Source: Coprothermobacter sp.
GTDB taxonomy: Bacteria > Caldisericota > Caldisericia > Cryosericales > Cryosericaceae
Length of the DNA stretch: 64,000 nt
Assembly: GCA_013824685.1 (NCBI GenBank)
Contig: PNOG01000018.1
Span: forward strand, 1 to 64,000
Direction: 5' to 3'
Part shown: piece by piece, positions 25,547 to 32,520 of the stretch
Numbering within the stretch: the stretch's first letter is position 1
Layout of the letters: every line of letters begins with the position of its first letter
Notes under the pieces: generated by a model
Told to the model about the DNA's origin: nothing
The model's input: only the letters and a program-made list of their open reading frames with translations
Database searches by the model: none
Program-made: the position numbers and the translations under genes

Positions 25547-26419
25547 GTGAACACAGCAGCGACAAGAAGGGCAGCAGGCATCCTCTGCGGTGCGCTCGCG
25601 GGTGCCGCAGCAGCTGAAGGCTTCCTGCGGGAGCCGTTTCAGCTGGATGTCACTCGGTTTGCGATTGCGTCCCCGCGCTTGCCGGCAGGCTTCGACGGCC
25701 TGAAGATCGCGCAGTTGTCGGACCTGCACCTCCACCGTATTTCGCGGGCTTACCGCACGGCAATCGACGTCATTTGCAGGGAGCGTCCTGATCTTGTCGT
25801 CATCACGGGTGACCTGGTCGATCGCCCAGAGCACGCATCGGCATGCCTCGCATTCCTGAGCGAGCTGCAGGACGCCGCTGGAGTGCCGATGGTGGTCGTA
25901 CCCGGCAACTGGGACCATCGAGCCTTTCCGACAAGACAGAGCATTGAGGCGTGGCACAAGCGCCTCCAGGCGGAGACGGGCGTTCGAGTCCTCGCAAATC
26001 AGAATGTTATGCTGCGTCGACATGGCGACCGCATGTGGCTTGTCGGCACGGACGACCCGTACTTTGGGCACGCTGACCTGGATGCCAGCTTCAAGGGAGT
26101 GCCCGACACCGCATTCGCGCTGGTGCTGACGCATGCTCCCGAGGCGTTCGAGGAGCTGGCACAGCGTCCTGCCGCACGGCTGGTCCTTGCCGGCCACACC
26201 CATGGAGGGCAGGTCCGCCTCCCGTTCATCGGTGCCTTGCGTGTTCCTTCGCGATACGGCACACGTTTCGCACGCGGGCTGTTCAAGCTGGGTGATACGT
26301 TCTTCTATGTCAACGCCGGGATGGGTATGAGCCATGTTCCCATACGGTTCTTGTGCCGGCCCGAATTGACGTTCATCACGGTCACGTCATGCAGGCTGGA
26401 CAGATCGCCCACTCGGTGA
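25547..26419 (+). CDS. Metallophosphoesterase (YkuE/LpxG-like), membrane-anchored, copy 1
   Basis: 290-residue calcineurin-like phosphoesterase with a short hydrophobic N-terminal anchor (AGILCGALAGAAAAEG). Metal-binding motifs in order: SDLHLHR, GDLVDR, GNWDH (usual GNHD/E, with a Trp inserted before Asp-His), THAPE, GHTHGGQ. Relatives cleave phospholipid or nucleotide phosphodiesters; substrate unknown. The GTG at 25547 has GGGAGAG upstream; the longer frame would overlap the promoter. GTGA overlap with the next gene. Confidence 0.85.
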   Translation: MNTAATRRAAGILCGALAGAAAAEGFLREPFQLDVTRFAIASPRLPAGFDGLKIAQLSDLHLHRISRAYRTAIDVICRERPDLVVITGDLVDRPEHASACLAFLSELQDAAGVPMVVVPGNWDHRAFPTRQSIEAWHKRLQAETGVRVLANQNVMLRRHGDRMWLVGTDDPYFGHADLDASFKGVPDTAFALVLTHAPEAFEELAQRPAARLVLAGHTHGGQVRLPFIGALRVPSRYGTRFARGLFKLGDTFFYVNAGMGMSHVPIRFLCRPELTFITVTSCRLDRSPTR

Positions 26420-27261
26420 CCGCTCGCAGGCACAGGCGGCTGATCTGGGCGCTGGCTCTGGCTGCTGCTCTGTTCCTGGAGACCGCAGTCGTCGAGCCAA
26501 ACACTCTTCTCATTCGCCGGATCGAAGCGAGGGTTGCTGGGCTGCCCGAAGAGTGGAACGGAGGAACGGTCATCCAGCTGAGCGACCCCCATCTGGGCTA
26601 CCCGTCGCCGGCAGCATGGCGGGCCATCGATACGGTCCGTAGGGAACGGCCTGACCTCGTTGTCGTTACGGGAGACGTCGCCGACAGGCGTTCCAGCATG
26701 CCTGTGGTCCTCGGGTGGGCGAAGCAGCTCTGTGAGGCGGCGGGCGTTCCGGTCGTCTACGTCCCGGGAAACCATGAACACTGGCGCTTCGGTGATGGAG
26801 AGGCCATGGAGCAGTTCCTGGAACAGCTGGGGCGGGCGGGCTTTGTTGTTCTGGAGAACGAGCTGACGCGGATCAGCCGTCGCTCGGGCGGGAGTCCAGT
26901 CGTCATCGTAGGTCTGGACGATTCATACAGCTACCACATGGATGTCGAAGCGGGGTTCTCCGGGTTGGCAGCGGGCGAGCGGGCGATCGTGCTGGAACAC
27001 TGTCCAGAAGACGTGGCCAGCATCTTGGCGTCGGAGCATGCCTCGCTGGTACTGACCGGCCACACGCATGGGGGCCAGGTGAGGCTCCCTCTGTGGGGAG
27101 ACCGCCTGACCGCGGCCCTGACAGGGTCGTCCTTCGTGCGCGGCCTGTACCAGGTCGGCGACGTTCCTCTCTACGTCAGTCAGGGACTTGGCATGAGTGT
27201 CCTGCCCGTTCGGTTCTTCTGTCCTCCCGAGGTCACTGTCTTCACGCTCAGTAGACCGTAG
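26416..27261 (+). CDS. Metallophosphoesterase, membrane-anchored, copy 2
   Basis: 281-residue paralogue of the preceding gene. One N-terminal transmembrane helix (LIWALALAAALFLETAVV) and an outward phosphoesterase domain. Motifs: SDPHLG, GDVADR, GNHEH, LEHCPED, GHTHGGQ; this copy has the canonical GNHE motif. GTG at 26416 is chosen because it overlaps the previous stop by four bases; an ATG at 26389 is the alternative and neither has a strong ribosome site. Confidence 0.83.
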   Translation: MTARRHRRLIWALALAAALFLETAVVEPNTLLIRRIEARVAGLPEEWNGGTVIQLSDPHLGYPSPAAWRAIDTVRRERPDLVVVTGDVADRRSSMPVVLGWAKQLCEAAGVPVVYVPGNHEHWRFGDGEAMEQFLEQLGRAGFVVLENELTRISRRSGGSPVVIVGLDDSYSYHMDVEAGFSGLAAGERAIVLEHCPEDVASILASEHASLVLTGHTHGGQVRLPLWGDRLTAALTGSSFVRGLYQVGDVPLYVSQGLGMSVLPVRFFCPPEVTVFTLSRP

Positions 27262-27422
27262 GAGAGCCTGTCTCAGCCCTGGGTGCGACACGTCCTCGGG
27301 GTACTGATCCTGGCATACATGGGCCCCTGAGCTCGCGCAGCAATACTCAAGCGTGCAGGCAAGGACCTCCAAATGTAAAGTGTCGGCATTTGTGACCCCC
27401 TACGGAATGATGCAGGTTCGTG

Positions 27423-27489
27423 GGTACGAAATGGTAGTACCTTAATGTCTCAGTTGGATTGAAGCATTAAAGTACTGGTATTTCGTGCC
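27423..27489. repeat. Long imperfect inverted repeat
   Basis: Arms 27423-27447 and 27465-27489 match at 20 of 25 positions (GGTACGAAAT... with ...ATTTCGTGCC) around a 17-base loop. The right arm overlaps the start of the first 68-base element. Confidence 0.75.
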
Positions 27490-27538
27490 AGGAAACCCGT
27501 ATGGTTGCGTAGGGGTCGGGAATAGCAGCACTTTCCGT
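27471..27538. repeat. Structured repeat element, copy A
   Basis: 68 bases aligned without gaps to copy B at 27948-28015 with about 70% identity, highest at both ends. The ends pair: AGTACTGGTATT with AATAGCAGCACT, leaving two mismatches. Confidence 0.65.
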
Positions 27539-27635
27539 CTTGTAGTTTCGCGCCTGGTGCTCGAAAGCGATCAGAGAGGGCTGCGATGTCAGAATGGCAG
27601 GAACACTGGTCACCAACTGGCATCATCGGCAATTC

Positions 27636-27710
27636 GGTTCAATTCCCGAAATCGGGGATCAATTTCCAAAACAGGGGTTCAATTCCTGAAGAGAGGGTCC
27701 AATTTCTTGG
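27636..27710. repeat. 20-bp tandem repeat, about 3.75 units
   Basis: Units begin at 27636, 27656, 27676 and 27696 with GGTTCAATTCC-like starts (GGATCAATTTCC, GGTTCAATTCCT, GGTCCAATTTCT). The period is exactly 20 bases, so it is not a codon repeat. Confidence 0.8.
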
Positions 27711-27947
27711 TAGGAGAGCAACAGAGATGCGGAACTCAGAAAGCGCCAAAACACAGGAGACTAGGTGTCAGGTATGGGCGACTCGTCCCGAAAGCACGTC
27801 AGCTCCTGCCAGCGAAGATCCTCTTCCACAGCAGCTTTGCCCCGTCTTTCATCGCTCGCTATGCTCTCTGCGGCAGCACGACGTACAGGATTCCCAAGGG
27901 GACCAGCATCCAGAAATCCTCCAGAACCAGCTGGACTGAGACAAAAC

Positions 27948-28015
27948 AGTACTGGTGTTTAGAGGCTGGAAACCAGCATGGCTATATAGTGGCTCCAAAC
28001 ACCAGCACTTTTCGT
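27948..28015. repeat. Structured repeat element, copy B
   Basis: Second copy of the 68-base element. Its ends pair AGTACTGGTGTTT with AAACACCAGCACT (one A-C mismatch, shared with copy A). An inner hairpin GCTGG-AAA-CCAGC lies at 27965-27977. Relative to copy A at least one stem pair changes A-T to G-C, as expected if the stem is selected. Confidence 0.65.
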
Positions 28016-28104
28016 TTTCGGGCCCTCTGCTAGCGTGCTCGATCAAGATCAGGAGAGCGGCAAGACTGAAACGCCAGAAGAATCAGTCGGTGAACGCCAT
28101 TATC

Positions 28105-28560
28105 CTAGATCAGTGGTAGTCCCCAGTCATAGATGAGCCAAGGCGAGTTGGCGCTGTCCTGTTTCAACAGGTAGTCCCACGTAGTCTTCCCGTCCTTCAT
28201 ATATCCTCCGCCAACGCCGAGTTTGAATTTCACATCAAAAGCCACCTCAAAGACTTTCCTGTTCTTGTCACTCGATTTCTTCTCGGTGATGCTTATCAGC
28301 TTTATATACTCCAGATTGTCAAATTCCCACGATATGCCTTTCTTGTTCGGAGTCATGAGTTTCTCCAATTCGGTGACATTCTTTTCATTCCAATACTTGA
28401 AGTATTCTCTGACTACCTGTTCAGCTGCCGCCGAACCGGTTGTGTCGATGGGCGGATTCTCCGGAGTCGATGGTCTGCATCCTGCCATCAAAGTGACAAT
28501 CAACAGGATGCTCAGGAATGTGGCCGTTATGGAACAGGATCGTGATTTCGTCGTCTTCAT
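28105..28560 (-). CDS. Secreted lipoprotein with DUF4829-like domain
   Basis: 151 residues. A basic start and hydrophobic signal end in a lipobox LMAGC (Cys28), so it is probably lipid-anchored outside the membrane. The mature part begins AAEQVVREYFKYWNEKNVTELEKLM, which resembles DUF4829/NTF2-like domains of Firmicutes lipoproteins. Base composition is visibly AT-richer than the neighbours, suggesting transfer. ATG 28560 has GGAGG 8 bases upstream; the longer frame is rejected. A TATAAT -10 candidate on this strand lies at 28664-28669. Function unknown. Confidence 0.75.
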   Translation of the reverse strand: MKTTKSRSCSITATFLSILLIVTLMAGCRPSTPENPPIDTTGSAAAEQVVREYFKYWNEKNVTELEKLMTPNKKGISWEFDNLEYIKLISITEKKSSDKNRKVFEVAFDVKFKLGVGGGYMKDGKTTWDYLLKQDSANSPWLIYDWGLPLI

Positions 28561-28828
28561 GTTGTATGCCTCCAATGCGTGCTTTCTTTCAACAAGGGCG
28601 TTGGAATGGAACCTGGTCACCAGCGCCATCAGCGCGCCGTATCGTTGCGGCATCGCAGCGGAGATTATACCCTCCACTGTAAGTATGACGTGGTAGCGAT
28701 GTTTTGACTAACCTGCGTGACGGGGCAAGGTGCGAACGTTGACTGAGCCAATGTATCGCCATTTCTGCAAACCCTGATGTAATCAACTTCTGTGGCGAAA
28801 TGACCGAACTTTAATCCGTCATGATAGT

Positions 28829-30211
28829 GTCCGTATAGTTGGTGTAAATTCAAGACATTAAAAGAGCCAAGGGCTCGCTTTCGGTATAATGGGTTTGTGA
28901 CAAACCAAGAACTGAAAGGGGAACCAATGGCTCAAGGAGATCTTACACTGGAAGACGATATTTTGAAAGAGTTGATGCTGGGAAAGCGCGAGGAAGCCGT
29001 GACAAAACTGTTGGAGCAGGTCTTCAATGCGGTGTTGCAAGCTCAGGCAACAGAGCAACTCAATGCCGAGCCGTACGAACGCAGCGACGAGCGAACCACG
29101 TACCGGAATGGTTCCCGGACCCGGATGCTGGCCACACGGGTGGGCTCGTTGATCCTGCATGTGCCGAAGTTCAGGGACGGAACGTTTTCAACGGACTTGT
29201 TCAGCAGCTATCAGCGCAGCGAGCAGGCACTCCTCCTGAGCCTGATGGAAATGGTCATTCAGGGCGTTTCCACCCGGAAGATCAGTGAGATCACGGAAAC
29301 GCTGTGTGGGAGCAGCTTCTCCAAATCAACCGTCTCCGCACTCTGCGAGCAATTGGATCCCCTCGTGGACGCCTTCAGGCATCGTCCGCTCCCGCAGCAC
29401 ACTCCGTTCCTGGTGGTCGATGCCATCTATATGAAAGCCCGGGAGCAGCACCGGATAGTTTCCAAAGGCTTCCTGATTGCCATAGGGGTGAACGACGAGG
29501 GGATACGGGAGGTGCTCGGTTTCACGGTGGCTGATGGAGAGAGTGAGGCGGCCTGGAATGAGTTCTTCCTGAGCCTGAAAGAACGAGGGCTCAGGGATGT
29601 GGATTTGGTGACCAGCGATGATCACGGCGGGCTGACGAAGGCCATCAGGAAGCACTTCTGTGGGGCGAGCTGGCAGCACTGCCAGACCCATTTCTCCAAG
29701 AATATGCTGGATAAGACACCCAAGAAGCTCCAGACAGAACTCAAGGTTGCATTGACTGACCTGGAGAACGCGCCCGACCTCAACGAGGCCACTGCCAGGA
29801 AAGACCAACTCCTGGAGCGGTACCAGGAAGAAGCCCCCAAGGCCATGGCGTTGCTGGATGCACGGTTTGATGAGATCACTGCTGTCTACAGTCTGCCGGA
29901 ACCATACCGCAAACGCCTGAGGACCTCAAACGGCATTGAACGCTTAAATGAAGAGTTGCGAAGGCGGGAACGCGTCATTCGCATCTTCCCCAATGAGGCC
30001 AGCATGATCCGGCTGATGGGTTCTGTCCTGATGGAGATGCATGAGAAGTGGATGACGGGCAAGAAGTACTTCACCATGGAACGCTATGAAGCTGATAAGG
30101 AAGAAGCCAGGAAAGCTATGCAACTCGACAGTAACGAACTGAACCACACTGACCAATTGACTGCCTGACCTGATCCTTACCGAAAGGAGAATTTACACCA
30201 ACATTCTGGAC
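28829..30211 (+). mobile_element. IS256-family insertion sequence
   Basis: One transposase gene between terminal inverted repeats of about 23 bases: left 28829-28851 and right 30189-30211 share GTCC, a 5-base spacer and GTTGGTGTAAATTC (19 of 23 matching). No 8-bp target duplication is visible (flanks atgatagt and ttgacttc), so the insertion is old or its flanks were rearranged. Confidence 0.85.
28927..30168 (+). CDS. IS256-family transposase
   Basis: 413-residue DDE transposase of the mutator/IS256 type. Catalytic Asp in FLVVDAIYMK, Asp in LVTSDDHGG, and Glu in the C-terminal TSNGIERLNEELRRRERVI block, with the family's GASWQHCQTHFSKN signature between. The frame is intact, so it may be active. 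ATG 28927 is set by AAAGGGG; a TATAAT box lies at 28885-28890. Confidence 0.95.
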   Translation: MAQGDLTLEDDILKELMLGKREEAVTKLLEQVFNAVLQAQATEQLNAEPYERSDERTTYRNGSRTRMLATRVGSLILHVPKFRDGTFSTDLFSSYQRSEQALLLSLMEMVIQGVSTRKISEITETLCGSSFSKSTVSALCEQLDPLVDAFRHRPLPQHTPFLVVDAIYMKAREQHRIVSKGFLIAIGVNDEGIREVLGFTVADGESEAAWNEFFLSLKERGLRDVDLVTSDDHGGLTKAIRKHFCGASWQHCQTHFSKNMLDKTPKKLQTELKVALTDLENAPDLNEATARKDQLLERYQEEAPKAMALLDARFDEITAVYSLPEPYRKRLRTSNGIERLNEELRRRERVIRIFPNEASMIRLMGSVLMEMHEKWMTGKKYFTMERYEADKEEARKAMQLDSNELNHTDQLTA

Positions 30212-30268
30212 TTGACTTCCGTCATTCCACATTCCATCAGTCCAACAACAGCCGCTCTCAGCCGACTC

Positions 30269-30307
30269 TTGACAACTGAACATATTGTACTATCGTAATA
30301 GTACAAT
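30269..30307 (+). promoter_or_regulatory. Promoter and YtrA-type operator of the GntR-ABC operon
   Basis: TTGACA (30269-30274), 16 bases, TATCGT. A perfect 10-base inverted repeat ATTGTACTAT-cgta-ATAGTACAAT (30284-30307) covers the -10 and start region. GTACTAT/ATAGTAC palindromes are typical YtrA-subfamily operators, so autorepression is likely. Confidence 0.8.
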
Positions 30308-30318
30308 AAGAGGTGATG

Positions 30319-30711
30319 ATGGAATTCTACGTGAACCCATATGATGGTGTGCCCGTGTACCTGCAGATCATTCAGCTGGTCAGGAATGGTGTGGCTCTCG
30401 GCACTCTGCATCCGGGTGACCAGCTGCCTACGGTACGCGAACTTGCCGTCAAGTTGGCTGTCAACCCGAATACGGTTGCCAAGGCATATAGGGACCTGGA
30501 GCGCGAGGGGATGGTCGAGACCGTCAGCGGCAAGGGGACGTTTGTGCGGGAAGGCAGGATCGGCGTGGAGACAGAACGCCTTGAACACATGGTGGAAATG
30601 CTGGTCGTCGAGGCTCGCAACGCGGGCCTCACGATCGATGACCTTATTGAGCGGTTGGAGAGGCGCAAGCAGACTTCTGCGAAAGCGCATGATCAGGGAG
30701 GTAGTTCATGA
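30319..30711 (+). CDS. GntR-family regulator, YtrA subfamily
   Basis: 130-residue repressor: winged helix at residues ~10-75 (LPTVRELAVKLAVNPNTVAKAYRDLE, GKGTFV) with the short YtrA-type C-terminal dimerisation region instead of a ligand domain. It overlaps the ABC ATPase gene as ATGA. YtrA-type regulators repress adjacent ABC exporters and often respond to cell-wall-active compounds. ATG at 30319, 30316 or GTG 30313 are all possible; AGAGG spacing favours 30319. Confidence 0.9.
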   Translation: MEFYVNPYDGVPVYLQIIQLVRNGVALGTLHPGDQLPTVRELAVKLAVNPNTVAKAYRDLEREGMVETVSGKGTFVREGRIGVETERLEHMVEMLVVEARNAGLTIDDLIERLERRKQTSAKAHDQGGSS

Positions 30712-31589
30712 ATGCGATAGAAATGATTGGCGTCAGCAAGTCTTACGGGCAGGTACGGGCCCTGGAAGACATGTGTCTGACCGTCCCGACGGGCAGCATC
30801 TTTGGCCTGATGGGGCCAAATGGTGCAGGCAAGACGACCAGCATCAAGCTGATGCTCGGCCTGATGGAGCCTACGGCCGGGTCGCTCACGGTTCTCGGTG
30901 CGGTCCCGTCAGGAGATGGAATGGCCCTACGCCGTCGCATCGGATTCGTCCCCGAGGACTTCTCACTCTATGCGCACATGACAGGCCTTGAGATTCTGGA
31001 GTTCAACGCGCGCCTGTACGGCTGCTCCGTGGACGAGAACGTGCGGAGACTGCAGACTATCTTCGAACTGCCACTTGCACGCAAGATTGCTACGTATTCC
31101 AAGGGAATGCGCAAGCTGCTTGGGGTCTACATCGCTCTCTCGACGGAACCGGAATTGCTCATCCTCGACGAGCCCACCGAGGGTCTGGACCCCATGGTTC
31201 GGTCACATTTCCTGGGCGTGCTGGCAGACGAGACGGCTCGGCGCAATCTGACGGTCTTCTTCTCATCGCATATTCTGAGCGAGGTCGAGAAGATCTGTGA
31301 TACGGTGGCATTCATGCGCCACGGCCGTACGGTCCTCCAGGACGAGGTGGAATCCATCAAGGCGCGGTATCGGGTCTACACGGTCCGGTTTGGGGTGGGA
31401 CACAGCCCACGCGACGTCAAGAGTGTTGCCATCCAGCGGGAGCGGGCTCTCGGCCAGGACGCCTGGGACATCGAGGTGCTCGCCGACCAGGAACAAGCCC
31501 GCACAGCGTTTGCCGATGCTGGAGGCATCGTGCTCAACGTGCAGTCGTTGCCATTCGACGAGATCTTCCTGCGGTTTGTGGAGGCATGA
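30708..31589 (+). CDS. ABC exporter ATP-binding protein
   Basis: 293-residue ATPase. Walker A GPNGAGKTTSIKL, Walker B LLILDEPTEGLDP, H-loop SSHILSEVE; the signature is YSKGMRKLLG (degenerate LSGGQ). A C-terminal extension of ~80 residues follows the domain. The start overlaps the GntR stop and the permease begins one base after its stop. Confidence 0.92.
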   Translation: MNAIEMIGVSKSYGQVRALEDMCLTVPTGSIFGLMGPNGAGKTTSIKLMLGLMEPTAGSLTVLGAVPSGDGMALRRRIGFVPEDFSLYAHMTGLEILEFNARLYGCSVDENVRRLQTIFELPLARKIATYSKGMRKLLGVYIALSTEPELLILDEPTEGLDPMVRSHFLGVLADETARRNLTVFFSSHILSEVEKICDTVAFMRHGRTVLQDEVESIKARYRVYTVRFGVGHSPRDVKSVAIQRERALGQDAWDIEVLADQEQARTAFADAGGIVLNVQSLPFDEIFLRFVEA

Positions 31590-31590
31590 C

Positions 31591-32355
31591 GTGAAAGCAC
31601 TGATGTGGAAAGAGCTGCGGGAAAACCGTATGAAGATGATCGTGGGATGTGTACTGCTGTCGGTGATGGGAGTGGCTGTCTCCATTGCATATCGTTTCCT
31701 CGAAGGGGGAATTCCCGGCATGGGCCAGATCCCACCAGAGTATGCAGATCTGATCAAGAAGCTGCTGCCGGACTTCAGCAACGTGAATGCATACCTATAT
31801 TCCCAGTGGTTCAGCAAGAACCTGCAACAGGTGGGCGCTATCCTCGCAGTCGTTCTGCTGAGCGGGGCGGTCGCCGGTGAACGGGAGCTCCACACCGCTA
31901 TCTTCCTGTTCTCGCGCCCAGTCAGCAGGGGCATGATCCTGGCTTCCAAGGTCATCGTCCTGGTTGGAGGGCTGGTTCTGGCAGTGCTGGTCTCGACGGG
32001 AGGAGCGGTGCTGGGAGCCGTCGTTGTCGGCAAGACGCCCCAGCTGGCATTCTTGCTTACTGCGACATTGCACAGCGTGATTGCGCTCGTGACATTCGCG
32101 TCGCTTGCGACATTGCTCTCAGTGCTCGTGCCGGATCGTATGAAAGCAATGCTCTTCTCAGGGGGCATCATCATCGTTCTTGCAGTCGTGGGCCAGTTCA
32201 AGCCTCTCCGCTGGCTCAACCCGCTGGCGTTGTTCGGGAGTCCGATTCTCATCCAACGCCCCGTACCGCAGTTCGTGCCTATTGTCGTCGGCGTGGTTCT
32301 GAGCGCCTGCATGCTGTGGATCTCGTACCACATGCTGCAGCGGCAGGAATTCTAG
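31591..32355 (+). CDS. ABC-2 type permease
   Basis: 254-residue membrane protein with about six hydrophobic helices, opening VKALMWKELRENRMKMIVG as in ABC-2 permeases. AGERELHTAIFLFSRPVSR is the characteristic cytoplasmic coupling segment. Start is GTG at 31591 with GAGG before it. Together with the preceding ATPase it forms an exporter controlled by the GntR protein. Confidence 0.85.
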   Translation: MKALMWKELRENRMKMIVGCVLLSVMGVAVSIAYRFLEGGIPGMGQIPPEYADLIKKLLPDFSNVNAYLYSQWFSKNLQQVGAILAVVLLSGAVAGERELHTAIFLFSRPVSRGMILASKVIVLVGGLVLAVLVSTGGAVLGAVVVGKTPQLAFLLTATLHSVIALVTFASLATLLSVLVPDRMKAMLFSGGIIIVLAVVGQFKPLRWLNPLALFGSPILIQRPVPQFVPIVVGVVLSACMLWISYHMLQRQEF

Positions 32356-32381
32356 CTCGACTCTCATTCGTGTCCAGGAGG

Positions 32382-32409
32382 CCCCGGTGCTGGCTGCCGG
32401 GGTCTTTTT
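32382..32409 (+). terminator. Intrinsic terminator after ABC-2 operon
   Basis: CCCCGG / CCGGGG stem with a 9-base loop, then TC and five T. Confidence 0.8.
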
Positions 32410-32520
32410 CGGTTTCCGCTATACCTGCGTGTGGTTTTACATACAATGAACATTGAACTATGGGGCTGGAATGGGTGCGCATGCACCGCCGCCACTGACA
32501 TGGAAACGATGGAGGAAAGC

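Larger units (their letters stand above)
27262..28104. other. Repeat-rich non-coding tract
   Basis: 843 bases with no gene that looks real. Open frames (for example 27586-27939) have odd composition and run through repeats. The tract contains a long imperfect hairpin (27423-27489), a 20-bp tandem repeat (27636-27710), and two diverged 68-base copies of a structured element (27471-27538 and 27948-28015). It could be a decayed mobile element or a structured RNA locus. Confidence 0.6.

Noticed and set aside
27636-27710. Possible tRNA suggested by GGTTCAATTCC
   Set aside because: No acceptor or anticodon stem can be drawn around it, and the motif recurs every 20 bases.
27586-27939. 117-codon frame with a plausible start (MSEWQEHWSPTG)
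   Set aside because: It runs through the 20-bp tandem repeat, has no recognisable domain, and overlaps other equally poor frames. A decayed transposon ORF is possible but not supportable.
27423-28015. CRISPR array
   Set aside because: Repeats are diverged, unequal in spacing and lack spacers; no cas gene is present in the window.
28829-30211. Target-site duplication for the IS256 element
   Set aside because: The 8 bases on either side (atgatagt and ttgacttc) do not match.
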